From contig DIYL01000016.1 in the NCBI GenBank assembly GCA_002428985.1, positions 130,943-194,942 of the forward strand: 64,000 nt of DNA. The letters are read 5' to 3'. The position numbers and the translations under genes were made by a program. How positions within the stretch are numbered: the stretch's first letter is position 1; each line of letters begins with the position of its first letter. This DNA comes from Anaerolineales bacterium UBA6055. Its GTDB lineage: Bacteria > Chloroflexota > Anaerolineae > Aggregatilineales > Phototrophicaceae. Below, piece by piece: positions 34,441 to 43,963 of the stretch. Under the pieces are notes generated by a model. It was given only the letters and a program-made list of their open reading frames with translations. It had not been told where the DNA came from and did no database searches.

Positions 34441-35643
34441 TTACACAGGCAATGTCAACGATTCGAGATCACGCGGATAGTAGGTAATCATCTCGGCACC
34501 ATCCTCGGTGACAACGACTGTATCAGAATGACGGAAACCGCCAAGTTCTGGCACATATAAACCGGGTTCGACAGTAAAGACCATACCAACTTCAATCGGG
34601 GTATCGTCGCCAATATCAAGGAATGGTCCTTCGTGATAGCGCAATCCGATGGTGTGTCCGGTGTGATGTTTCCAGTAAGGCATCAATTGATGCGTATCAA
34701 AGTATTCACGCACTTCTTTGTCGACTTCACTACAAGGCTTACCGGGTTCAAGGGCCTCCATCGCTAAGGTCTGTAGGTTTATCATATGGTCAAACATATA
34801 TTTTTGGTCGTCGGTTGGTTTACCCAAAATCATGGTACGTTCCAACTCGCTGACATACCCCCAAATTGGCGCACTTGCACCTGTCACCAATACGTCACCT
34901 TCTTGGAATTTGATATTGCTAGTCAGCGCATGCGGAATCGCGGCGTTGCGTCCAATTTGCCCGCGATAGCCTGCCATCGCACCTTCATAATATGAGCTGT
35001 TGTTGCGCCAGATTGGACCAATCGCTTCTAGCATCATCAAGGTGGCTTCGTTGCTGGCACGTTGTGATACTTCAACCTCGCCGATGCCGACTTTAGTATA
35101 TTTTTGTAGGAGCATATGCGCCAGATTTGCCCATTTGCAGCTTTCTTTAAGGAGATCAATTTCAGCTTGTGATTTGACAGCCATCTGATCTTCGATCGGA
35201 GCGCGACAGTTAATCACTTCTTGACCTGTCAGTTTAGAGAGCGGTTCACCGCGATAACCAAAAATCCACGGATAACCATCACTATCCGCACCGATTGTGC
35301 CCGAAATACCCATGTCTTTAATCATATCAATCAGGACATTCATCGGGTGGTTTAAGTCTGGGTATTCATGATAGAGCGCAACGCGGTCAATCACGCCCAT
35401 CGACTCGGCATGTTCAACTTCGAGGCGCGGGACAAACATCGCTTGTTCGCCAGATTTGCTCATGACATATGCCATCGGGCGTTCGGTTGGTATAAAGGCG
35501 AACCCGACATAATATTTAATATAATCAGCATCGAATAACACCACACCATCCACACCGAGTTCATCAATAATTTCTTGCAGACGGTGGTTACGTTGGGCAT
35601 ATTCAGCATCCGATATTTTCAACTGTGTTATGGAGAGGGGCAT
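34441..35643 (-). CDS. M24 (pita-bread fold) family protein lacking canonical metal ligands
   Basis: A 400-residue protein with the creatinase N-domain and the M24 catalytic fold. HTGHTIGLRYHEGP and VFTVEPGLYVPELGG match prolidase/aminopeptidase P, keeping the His and first Glu. However the usual Asp-Asp metal pair (iDxG...sDxTRT) reads VTGASAPIWGYVSELERT, so Asp-Asp has become Thr and Glu, and the last Glu (vRiEDT) reads FRHSDT. It is unlikely to be a normal dimetal Xaa-Pro peptidase. Metal-free M24-fold hydrolases such as creatinase are better models. AAAGG lies before the ATG at 35643. It is the first gene of the GDPD/CocE run. Confidence 0.88.
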   Translation of the reverse strand: MPLSITQLKISDAEYAQRNHRLQEIIDELGVDGVVLFDADYIKYYVGFAFIPTERPMAYVMSKSGEQAMFVPRLEVEHAESMGVIDRVALYHEYPDLNHPMNVLIDMIKDMGISGTIGADSDGYPWIFGYRGEPLSKLTGQEVINCRAPIEDQMAVKSQAEIDLLKESCKWANLAHMLLQKYTKVGIGEVEVSQRASNEATLMMLEAIGPIWRNNSSYYEGAMAGYRGQIGRNAAIPHALTSNIKFQEGDVLVTGASAPIWGYVSELERTMILGKPTDDQKYMFDHMINLQTLAMEALEPGKPCSEVDKEVREYFDTHQLMPYWKHHTGHTIGLRYHEGPFLDIGDDTPIEVGMVFTVEPGLYVPELGGFRHSDTVVVTEDGAEMITYYPRDLESLTLPV

Positions 35644-35739
35644 GACACAACCTTTCATTAATTGGTTTGAAAATTATTTAAAACGATTATAACGTGATGA
35701 CTTAAAAATTACTTCTTTTGAATGTTTTGATTAAATGTA

Positions 35740-36355
35740 AAAAACCACTACCTCAGGTAGTGGAGGTAACAGTGGTTAAACCGTGAGATGAAAACGAGTA
35801 TGATAAATCGTCCTAGAAGGTGCGAACTTAAAGGAGATTTACCATGCCTCGTGAATTTAAGAAGCTAACACATAGTCTGTATCAATGTAAGTATCATGTG
35901 ATATTTTGCCCGAAGTATCGTTATCGAATGTTGAAAGATGAGTGAGGGGCATATGTGTATCGAGAGATTTACCGAATATGTGATCAGAAAGAGCATGTGG
36001 AAGTAATTGAAGCGAATGTGCAAGCGGATCATGTGCATGTGATATTGTCAATCGCGCCAAAATACAAGGTCTCATCAATTATGGGATTTCTGAAAGGAAA
36101 GCTTGCGATTCGCGTGTTTGCGATCTACCCAGAGGTGAAGAAACGCTTATGGGGAGGCAAGTTATGGTCGCGTGGTTACTGTGTGAGCACAATAGGTATA
36201 GACGAGGACAAAGTTCGAAAATATGTCAGATGGCAGGAAGCACGAGACAAGCACCAAGAAGCGCAACAGAAGAGCCTGTTTGATTAACTAAAATAGTATG
36301 AGAGCGCCTTCTAGGCGCAATCTGAAAAGCCACCGTTTCTAACGGTGGATTATTT
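35740..36355 (+). mobile_element. IS200/IS605-type insertion sequence, degraded
   Basis: About 600 bases containing one Y1 (HUH) transposase frame, with hairpins at both ends. The left-end hairpin CCACTACC-TCA-GGTAGTGG is at 35745-35763. At the right end are GCGCC/GGCGC (36304-36318) and CCACCGTT-TCT-AACGGTGG (36330-36348). Subterminal hairpins without terminal inverted repeats are the hallmark of this family. No tnpB/iscB-type accessory gene is present. The exact cleavage sites and target are not resolved by eye. Confidence 0.75.
35844..36287 (+). pseudogene. tnpA: IS200/IS605 TnpA transposase with in-frame TGA
   Basis: The frame starts at ATG 35844 (AAGGAGA ribosome site) and encodes FKKLTHSLYQCKYHVIFCPK, the typical first strand. 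It then hits TGA at 35943-35945 (codon 34) and continues in the same frame through the HUH motif ADHVHVILSIAP and the catalytic Tyr segment LWSRGYCVSTIG to 36287. All other landmarks are intact, so a single point change has interrupted it. Restarting at GTG 35955 would omit the first strand. It is recent in appearance, since only one lesion is visible. Confidence 0.85.
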
Positions 36356-36635
36356 ACTTTATTTGTCTCAAAACTAGATTTTATGTTATAGTTCAAAAAT
36401 GATAATATTTGTGGAAATACTATTATTACTTCATATGTTGCACAACAATTAACTTGATCTAATATTAGTAAATTATATGTGCCACCAAGCCACTATGCAC
36501 GATCATAATTCAATAGTTTAATCGGCTGTGTACTCTTAATATATGGGTATTTTGTAGTCTATTAATTTATAGTAAAACGGGCAATTCCAATTTTCCAATA
36601 AAAGCAGATTAAGCAATCATGTAAGGGTGATTTAT

Positions 36636-37676
36636 ATGAACGTCAAAGATGCGAAAGTGATTATGAAGGAATGGGTAGATACCCATGCTCAAACTAATGA
36701 TGATTTCCGTGGAGCATTTTATATTGGGTCGATTAATTGGATGGAAGATGAATATGAGATTCCACCAAGCTCCGATGTGGACATAAAAATTGTACTTGAT
36801 GGTGGTAAACCAGAACTTGGCTTGAACACATTTCGCTATCGAGATGTGTTAGTTGATATTACTTACGTTGGTTCAGAAGAGTTAGGGACTGCAGAAGACA
36901 TCTTGCAAGATTTTGCACTTGCCTGTCATTTCTCAACAGACTGCATTATTAGTGATCCAACTGGCAAGCTACGTCAACTACAGTACACAGTATCACAACA
37001 ATATGCTAAACGTGATTGGGTTATCAAGAGATGCGAACTTGCGAGAAACAAAAGCGTGAATTTTCTAAATTTGATGGATAATGCTAGCACACTACATGAA
37101 AAATTGCTGTTGTTAACGCCGACAGTGGGTAATCTATCGCATATGCTCTTGACTGCTAACCTCAAGGATCCGCCTGTTACTAAGTGTTTCATGGCATCTC
37201 AGCGGACGCTGAAAACATACAATAACCTCGAATTACATGAATTAATACTAGATGCGATGGGTATTAAGAACCTCTCAAATACTTTGATCGATCAATTGTA
37301 CAAGACTTGTATCAACATATTTGACGTTGCAGTCAATTATGTTGAAACGCCGTCTATGTTTTCACAAAAAATACAAGTTGAGGCTCGCGACAATACGCTT
37401 GGTACGATACAAACGCAGATTGATCAAGGGTATCCACGTGAGTCGATGATGTGGGTCTCTGTAGTTCATAGTACTTGTCAAATTGTCTTCATTAACGATG
37501 CACCACACGAGGTTGCAGCAAAGCATATGCCTGCTTTTGAGAATTTATTAGACGCATTATCTCTTTCTACAGTTGATGCATTCCAACGCAAAAGTGAACA
37601 AATCAAGGATCTTACTCCTAAAGTTTGGGCAATGTGTGAGACTATCATGGACGAAAATCCACAGATTACCGATTAG
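36636..37676 (+). CDS. Nucleotidyltransferase-fold protein
   Basis: A 346-residue protein. Its N-terminus carries the pol-beta-type nucleotidyltransferase signature, GAFYIGSINWM followed by SSDVDIKIVLDGG, i.e. GS ... (S)DxD, and a third acidic strand VLVDITYVG. This is like aminoglycoside or tRNA/toxin-type nucleotidyltransferases. The helical C-terminal two-thirds is not recognised but resembles substrate-binding domains of antibiotic adenylyltransferases. Start at ATG 36636 (AAGGGTG upstream) is preferred over GTG 36627. Function is open; a resistance-type or house-cleaning role are both possible. Confidence 0.75.
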   Translation: MNVKDAKVIMKEWVDTHAQTNDDFRGAFYIGSINWMEDEYEIPPSSDVDIKIVLDGGKPELGLNTFRYRDVLVDITYVGSEELGTAEDILQDFALACHFSTDCIISDPTGKLRQLQYTVSQQYAKRDWVIKRCELARNKSVNFLNLMDNASTLHEKLLLLTPTVGNLSHMLLTANLKDPPVTKCFMASQRTLKTYNNLELHELILDAMGIKNLSNTLIDQLYKTCINIFDVAVNYVETPSMFSQKIQVEARDNTLGTIQTQIDQGYPRESMMWVSVVHSTCQIVFINDAPHEVAAKHMPAFENLLDALSLSTVDAFQRKSEQIKDLTPKVWAMCETIMDENPQITD

Positions 37677-38251
37677 CGTGAACAATTAGTTTTACTAACT
37701 CCAATATTGTATCTGCTTTAAGTTCCATTCTTGTAGGTTTGGCTCTAAGTGGTTGGAAATACTTATTGGCTATTTAAGGATTTGAGTTCATGTGGTCTTA
37801 CGCATAGAAGGCCATCTACAAATTATGTAATTTCATATTGTTGTAAAACAAATAATTACCTCTATCGTGTCACAGATAAGTTTAATTTTGCGATTGGATC
37901 ACCGACAACCGTTATGACATAGAGTAAATGAATATTGATAGAGCTTATAAGAATTAGAGGTATATTATGTTTGAAGCATTAGAAATGGGCATTGGGCTAG
38001 AAATTGTACTGTGGCTTCAGTTGGTTTGATTTGAAATACATACTAGAAAAAGTAGATGACTATGCCAGCACCTGCTACACATATCCTCATTCGCAAAGTG
38101 AAATCATAACAATATTCTAAGCTAAGAAACCTTAACCGCAAAATTCAATGACATGTATGACAATGAAGTCAGGCATTATTCTGTGTTATCGTATGATCCA
38201 CTCTATAATGCGATATATATTGACTTCATCTATTAACATTGGGGGGATATT
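37677..38251. other. 575-base region without a recognisable gene
   Basis: No supported gene on either strand. A 20-codon frame at 37967 (MFEALEMGIGLEIVLWLQLV) is reminiscent of the N-terminus of PAP2-type membrane phosphatases and is followed by several stops, so it could be a relic. The region is AT-rich and ends with a G-rich ribosome site for the flavoprotein at 38252. Confidence 0.4.
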
Positions 38252-40381
38252 ATGGAAAAAATTGCAGTCCTTGGTGGTGGTATGTCAGCAATGACAGCTG
38301 TGTTCGAGATTACAGAACAGCCCGATTGGCAGGACAAGTATGACATTACTGTTTATCAATTAGGATGGCGCATCGGTGGTAAAGGGGCTAGCGGACGGAA
38401 CACCAAATATCACCAACGGATTGAAGAACATGGCTTGCATCTATGGTTTGGATTTTACGAGAACTCATTTAATTTGATGCAACGGGCATATGGTGCGATG
38501 AATCCACCTGCAAATGCTGCTTTCCAATCTTGGAAAGATGCCTTCAAACCCCTCAACCAGACAATCCTTGAAGACTACTTTGAAGGACGCTGGGAAAATT
38601 GGCTGATTGATTTGCCAACCAACGGTCTTGTCCCCGGCGAAGCTGAAAACGAACCAAAGACGCCTTATGATTATATTGCCGAGATTATGAGCATGTTACA
38701 TAATTTGTTCGGATTTCATGGGGATACAATTGCTGCCTCACAGCCTAATGGATGTCTAGGGTATCTGGTAGGGGCGTTTGTTAAAGTCATGGAAAGTGCT
38801 GAAGCGACTCTATTAGAGGATATGCGTAAGCATGTCAAACAGAAGAATGCTGATACCTTTGAGAAGGATTCTGAACACCATAATAGCCTCCTCAATATGA
38901 TGGATCGTTTCATCAAGTGGATTGAGAACTTGATTGGCTCCGCGATTGATCATATCCCGTTATTGCGCCGACTCCTACAAGCTGCTGATTTTGGATTCGC
39001 GGTGATTCGTGGCATGATCGCTGATGATGTCATCGTCGAGGGATTTGATGTCATTAATCAGTATGAATTCACGGAGTGGGTCTTACGTCATGGGATGCAA
39101 GAGTCGAATCGAGGTTCGGTCGTTATGCGAGCGACCTATGACTTTGTATTCGGTTTCCGCAATGGCGATGCCTCACAACGTGATGTTGCTGCAGGGGTGA
39201 TGTTACGCGGGGCGATGCGCTCGGCTTTTGATACACGCGGGTCAGTCATTTGGAAGATGCAAGCGGGCATGGGCGATACCGTTTTTACACCGTTCTATAA
39301 AGTCCTTAAAGACCGTGGGGTAAAATTCCAATTCTTCCGCCGTGTGAAAAACCTCAAACTGAGTGATGATAAAAAGAGCGTCCGTGCTATTGAAATGGCG
39401 CGTCAGGTGGATCTTAAAGGTGATGAATATGATCCACTGATTCCGGTAACAGGTATGGATGGTAAAGTTCTTGACTGCTGGCCTAGTGAACCGCTGTACG
39501 ACCAAATTGATGATAAACAGTCTGCGAAGTTACAAGCAGAGGATATCGACCTCGAAAATTTCTATACTGCATGGGAAGATGTCGGTGAGGAAACATTGGT
39601 AGTCGGTGAGCAGTTTGATAAAGTTATTTTCGGAATTCCGATTGCTTCGGTAAAATACTTGTGTCAAGAACTCATCGAAGCAGAACCCAAGTGGCAGACG
39701 ATGGTAGATCATCTTGCTACTGTGCAAACACAGGCAATGCAACTCTGGTGTACGCCGACCACGCATGACATGGGCTGGACAATCTCGGATAATCCGATTG
39801 TGAACACTTACGTCGAACCCGTCAATACATGGGCAGATATGAGCCACTTATTGCCCCGTGAAACGTGGTCACCCGACACAAACGACCGTCCACATAATGT
39901 CAGTTATTTTGGCGGTGTCATGCTTGAAAACGAAGACCTCCCGCGCGACCATACCTTCAAGCAAAAGATGGATGAAATTGCGAAGAATAACATGCTGATG
40001 TTCTTGCAAGATAATTTTGGTTTTCTTGTCCCTGATGCTGCTAGCTTAGATAACCCAAGTGGATTGGATTGGGAAACCCTGTTTACGGAGCATAATCTTG
40101 AAAATTATCTTCGCTTTGATGACCAATACTGGCGGGCAAATGTCAGCCCATCGGAACGATATACGATGTCAGCCGCCGATACTGTGCAATACCGTATCCG
40201 TGCCGATGAGACAGGTTTTGATAATCTGGTGATTACAGGGGATTGGATTGACAATGGGTTTAATACACCGGGGTGTATTGAATCTTGTGCAATTTCTGGG
40301 TTACAAGCGTGTCGAGCAATTACAGGTGCACCGGCATACATTTATGGTGAAAGTGATTTTCCTCCTGTTCGTGAGGAATAA
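38252..40381 (+). CDS. Phytoene-desaturase-like FAD oxidoreductase, long form
   Basis: A 709-residue flavoprotein of the phytoene desaturase/amine-oxidase superfamily. The N-terminal dinucleotide motif is VLGGGMSAMTAVFEI, followed by GWRIGGKGASGRN and EHGLHLWFGFYENSF (the conserved GxH of the family). The C-terminal FAD segment is NLVITGDWIDNGFNTPGCIESC. A long helical insertion lies at about 150-270. It is longer than canonical desaturases (about 500 residues). The substrate is probably a hydrophobic isoprenoid or lipid (inference). No signal peptide. A kinase gene starts 50 bases downstream on the same strand. Confidence 0.85.
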   Translation: MEKIAVLGGGMSAMTAVFEITEQPDWQDKYDITVYQLGWRIGGKGASGRNTKYHQRIEEHGLHLWFGFYENSFNLMQRAYGAMNPPANAAFQSWKDAFKPLNQTILEDYFEGRWENWLIDLPTNGLVPGEAENEPKTPYDYIAEIMSMLHNLFGFHGDTIAASQPNGCLGYLVGAFVKVMESAEATLLEDMRKHVKQKNADTFEKDSEHHNSLLNMMDRFIKWIENLIGSAIDHIPLLRRLLQAADFGFAVIRGMIADDVIVEGFDVINQYEFTEWVLRHGMQESNRGSVVMRATYDFVFGFRNGDASQRDVAAGVMLRGAMRSAFDTRGSVIWKMQAGMGDTVFTPFYKVLKDRGVKFQFFRRVKNLKLSDDKKSVRAIEMARQVDLKGDEYDPLIPVTGMDGKVLDCWPSEPLYDQIDDKQSAKLQAEDIDLENFYTAWEDVGEETLVVGEQFDKVIFGIPIASVKYLCQELIEAEPKWQTMVDHLATVQTQAMQLWCTPTTHDMGWTISDNPIVNTYVEPVNTWADMSHLLPRETWSPDTNDRPHNVSYFGGVMLENEDLPRDHTFKQKMDEIAKNNMLMFLQDNFGFLVPDAASLDNPSGLDWETLFTEHNLENYLRFDDQYWRANVSPSERYTMSAADTVQYRIRADETGFDNLVITGDWIDNGFNTPGCIESCAISGLQACRAITGAPAYIYGESDFPPVREE

Positions 40382-40430
40382 TCGCATAAATTGATATAGC
40401 ATTTATTGATAGATACAAAGATATAGTCAT

Positions 40431-43400
40431 ATGACGCAACTAGGTGAAACATTAAATCGACGCTACGAAATTCTCGAAGAACTCGGACGAGGAGGCATGG
40501 GGGCGGTCTACCGCTCCTATGATAAATTGACAGGAATGACAGTTGCGCTAAAGCGCGTGATTGTTGCACCAGAACAACTCGAGTTTAACTCTAAGTCGGG
40601 TAATATCGAATTTCGGATTGCGTTGGTACAAGAATTCCAAACACTGGCAACATTGCGTCATCCGAATATCATCAGTGTGTTAGATTATGGCTTTGATGAA
40701 CAGGGACAGCCTTACTTCACGATGGATTATCTTCAAGAGGCTGTTCCGATTACGCAGTCTGCAGATGGTCAGCCGATTGCAACACGTATTGATTTGCTAG
40801 TCCAGATGCTACAAGCGCTTGAATATCTGCATCGTCGTGGTGTATTGCATCGTGACTTAAAACCTGACAACGTGCTGGTTCAAGATGGGCAAATCAGGGT
40901 ACTGGATTTTGGTCTAGCTGTAGCACAAGACGATGCACAACAGATCAATGATGAATCCGATGTTGTCGTGGGCACATTGGCATATATTGCCCCAGAAATC
41001 TTGAAAGGAAGTGCGGCAACGATTCAATCCGATTTATATGCGGCTGGTATGATTGCATATGAGGTCTTTTCTGGAGATTATCCCTACAGGACGAAGACTG
41101 TCTCATTGCTACTGAGTGATATTCTGACTCACATTCCTGATATTGGCTCGTTGGATGTTGATCCATTGATTCATATTGCGTTAAATCAGATGCTGTCTAA
41201 GGATTTTGATGACCGCCCGTCGTATGCGTCGCAGGTTGTAACTTTATTGCGTGAGGCGAGTGGCGAGGCTGATAATGTTGAAGACGAAGATACCCGTGAA
41301 AGCTTTTTACAGGCGGCACGCTTCGTTGGACGTGAAGACGAAATTGACCAATTGACCCAAGCAATACAATTGACCCATAAGAATAAACAGGGTGGTGTAT
41401 GGCTCATTGGTGGCGAAAGTGGGGTTGGCAAGTCGCGGTTAATTGATGAAGTACGCGCACTTGCATTAGTCGATGGCTTGAAAGTTTTGCGCGGGCAAGC
41501 TGTCACTGATGGTGGACGGTCGTATGCCGTATGGCGTGATATTGTACGCGAGCTGACCTTATATGCTTCAGATTTGTCGGATTTATCGGCAAGTGTATTG
41601 AAGACAATTGTGCCTGATATCGGGACATTATTAAATCGTACAGTCGCTGATGCTCCAGTTGTTGAAGCACAAGCAATTCTGGAGCGGATGTTAGCAACTG
41701 TGGCTGACCTCTTCAAAACCGCGATTGTCGCACCAACATGCATTATCCTTGAGGACTTGCATTGGGCAAACGACGAAAGCCTTGTATTGTTGGAACGACT
41801 TTTCCACATGACAGACGATATTCCGATGTTGGTATTAGGTACGTTCCGCGATGATGAAGGTGCAGATATTGCTCAAAAATTTGATGATGCCAATATCCTC
41901 AAACTGGGACGGTTATCATCCGACGCTACCCTTGATCTTGCTGAGTCGATGATCGGGCAAGATATTGAGGGCAGTGTTCTGAGTAAATATCTAAAAGAAG
42001 AAACCGAAGGCAATGTCTTCTTTTTGATCGAGATTGTGCGTGAGCTAGCACGAGAGGCAGGTACACTCCAAGATATTCTATATGCAACCCTGCCGACTAA
42101 CTTGATTTCACAAGGGATTCAAAGTCTGGTTCAAACGCGCCTTAAACGGATTCCCGAAGCCTATCTGGGGCTGTTAGAAATGGCGGCAATCATTGGGCGC
42201 GAAATTCAATTGGATGTACTGAAACAAACGTCAATGCATGCCGATTTGGATAACTGGTTACTGGTCTGTTCGAATGCGGGTGTATTGGATGTATTAGATG
42301 ATAGATGGCGTTTCCGACATGATAAATTCCGTGAATCGATTATCTCAGATATTGAAACAAGTCGCAGGCCATCGCTTCACCTACAGGTGGCAACCGCAAT
42401 TGAAACAACCGGATCAGATAATGTTCAGCAATTGGCATTCCACTGGCAAGAGGCGGGGGATGTTCAAAAAGAAGGTGATTATAAATCGTTGGCAGGCTCG
42501 CAAGCATTAGCCGACGGGGCATATCAAGCTGCAATTGATTATCTCACACGTGCGCTTGAGATTGCGAATAACAGCAATCAGAGTAACCAAATATTAGCTG
42601 AGATCAACTTTCAATTAGGCGAAGCGTATAATGCTGTCGGACAACCGGATAAAGTTGTCGAACACCTCCATATGATGTTTGACTATGTTGGGCATCCTAT
42701 TCCACAATCTGATGGACGATTATTTGCTAGTGGAATGTGGCAAGTCACACGGCGTTGGATTGGGGGCGTACCATCAACAGGTAATGAACCACCATCACAG
42801 CCTAACATTCCTGCGGCTTATCATTTGCTAGCAAATGTGCATTTGACCAATGGTGATCAAGCTAATGCGATGTATAGCTTAATGCAATGTGTGAAGGTTA
42901 GCGCACAGGAACAACCTACACCAGAATTTATTTGGGCATTGGGTGGATATGGTAGCATGATGGGCATCGCATTTGGACGCGACAAATTGGCACGACAATA
43001 TCTGGAAAAAGCAAGCACGGTTGCTGAATCAATCAAGGATCCAGAGGCGATTGGCAATGCTCATTTTGCCGTTTCTTTTTATAGCACTTCACGCGGACAA
43101 TGGGATATAAGTGAGCCAAATTTAAAGCAATCACTAGATGCGTTCACAGAGGTCGGTAATTATCGTCAGATCGATCAATGTCGTTTGCAATTTGCTGTCA
43201 TATACATGCAACAGGGGATGTTCAATGAAGCATCCGCTATGTGGAAGGATCTCCAGCGATCTACTGAAGCGCGTCGGGATAACCAATTGACGCAATGGTC
43301 AATTATTGGGCAAGCGTATTTGCGTTATTTTCATCAAGATATTGATGATGCACAGCGCTATCTTGATAGTATTGCAGCCTATGAAGCGAATCAAATGGAT

Positions 43401-43913
43401 AGTCTTAGCTTGTTTTTACAAGCTCAGTTACGCGGAACAATCGCCTTGACGATGCAGAATTATACAGTGGCACAAGAAATGTTGTTGGATGCCCTGAGCC
43501 AAGCCCAAGAGATAACAACATTCGGTTTAAACTCTAACCTGTGGCTGGTTGTTGATGGGCTTGTTCAGTTAGCGTTTTTAGCGGATGATGAAGCTAAACC
43601 CGCATTGATTGAACATGTCGAGGTAGCACTTAAACAGCATAAAGCGCATGCTCAACAATATCCGGTTGTTTCCCCTAAACAACATCTATATCAAGGTTTA
43701 TATGAATTACTTAGGGAGAGCCCCGACCGCGCGATTGCGAGTTGGGATAAAGCACTCGCCGGACTCGAAACTGTCAGTATCCCTCATGCTGAGGCGTATA
43801 TTCATCACACCATCGGAAAATATCACCCTGATGCGACCAAAGTGGCACATCATCAGCAAATCGCAAAAGCAATATATGCTGATTTAGGATTACCAATACC
43901 GCAAACAAAATAG
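40431..43913 (+). CDS. Ser/Thr protein kinase fused to AAA ATPase and TPR region, copy 1
   Basis: A 1160-residue signalling protein. The N-terminal Hanks kinase domain has GRGGMGAVYRSYD, VALKRV, catalytic Asp142 in HRDLKPDN and DFGLAVAQ. From about residue 290 there is an AAA_16-type NTPase with Walker A GGESGVGKS (Lys334) and a Walker-B-like IILEDLHWAND. From about 690 to the end there is a helical TPR-like region (AIDYLTRALEIANNSNQSN and similar repeats). The layout resembles the kinase-ATPase regulators of Chloroflexota and Actinobacteria. No DNA-binding or cyclase domain is seen. Its target is unknown. Confidence 0.95.
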   Translation: MTQLGETLNRRYEILEELGRGGMGAVYRSYDKLTGMTVALKRVIVAPEQLEFNSKSGNIEFRIALVQEFQTLATLRHPNIISVLDYGFDEQGQPYFTMDYLQEAVPITQSADGQPIATRIDLLVQMLQALEYLHRRGVLHRDLKPDNVLVQDGQIRVLDFGLAVAQDDAQQINDESDVVVGTLAYIAPEILKGSAATIQSDLYAAGMIAYEVFSGDYPYRTKTVSLLLSDILTHIPDIGSLDVDPLIHIALNQMLSKDFDDRPSYASQVVTLLREASGEADNVEDEDTRESFLQAARFVGREDEIDQLTQAIQLTHKNKQGGVWLIGGESGVGKSRLIDEVRALALVDGLKVLRGQAVTDGGRSYAVWRDIVRELTLYASDLSDLSASVLKTIVPDIGTLLNRTVADAPVVEAQAILERMLATVADLFKTAIVAPTCIILEDLHWANDESLVLLERLFHMTDDIPMLVLGTFRDDEGADIAQKFDDANILKLGRLSSDATLDLAESMIGQDIEGSVLSKYLKEETEGNVFFLIEIVRELAREAGTLQDILYATLPTNLISQGIQSLVQTRLKRIPEAYLGLLEMAAIIGREIQLDVLKQTSMHADLDNWLLVCSNAGVLDVLDDRWRFRHDKFRESIISDIETSRRPSLHLQVATAIETTGSDNVQQLAFHWQEAGDVQKEGDYKSLAGSQALADGAYQAAIDYLTRALEIANNSNQSNQILAEINFQLGEAYNAVGQPDKVVEHLHMMFDYVGHPIPQSDGRLFASGMWQVTRRWIGGVPSTGNEPPSQPNIPAAYHLLANVHLTNGDQANAMYSLMQCVKVSAQEQPTPEFIWALGGYGSMMGIAFGRDKLARQYLEKASTVAESIKDPEAIGNAHFAVSFYSTSRGQWDISEPNLKQSLDAFTEVGNYRQIDQCRLQFAVIYMQQGMFNEASAMWKDLQRSTEARRDNQLTQWSIIGQAYLRYFHQDIDDAQRYLDSIAAYEANQMDSLSLFLQAQLRGTIALTMQNYTVAQEMLLDALSQAQEITTFGLNSNLWLVVDGLVQLAFLADDEAKPALIEHVEVALKQHKAHAQQYPVVSPKQHLYQGLYELLRESPDRAIASWDKALAGLETVSIPHAEAYIHHTIGKYHPDATKVAHHQQIAKAIYADLGLPIPQTK

Positions 43914-43935
43914 GAGCATACCGAGATGCTCCTAT
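43910..43935. terminator. Terminator between convergent kinase and pgi genes
   Basis: ATAGGAGCAT (43910-43919) pairs perfectly with ATGCTCCTAT (43926-43935) around a 6-base loop. The kinase stop TAG lies in the stem. The minus-strand side is followed by TTTTGTTTG, so it serves pgi well; the plus side has a weaker T run. Confidence 0.75.
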
Positions 43936-43963
43936 GCGTGTTTATTGTATTGATCGTTTACCG

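Noticed and set aside
35955..36287. Treating the downstream GTG as the true start of an intact IS200 transposase
   Set aside because: The missing segment contains the conserved first strand KYHVIFCPKYR, which is encoded upstream in the same frame beyond the TGA, so an interrupted gene is the better reading.
37967..38029. 20-codon frame resembling the start of a PAP2-type phosphatase
   Set aside because: Too short to name, with no continuation in any frame; recorded only as a possible relic.
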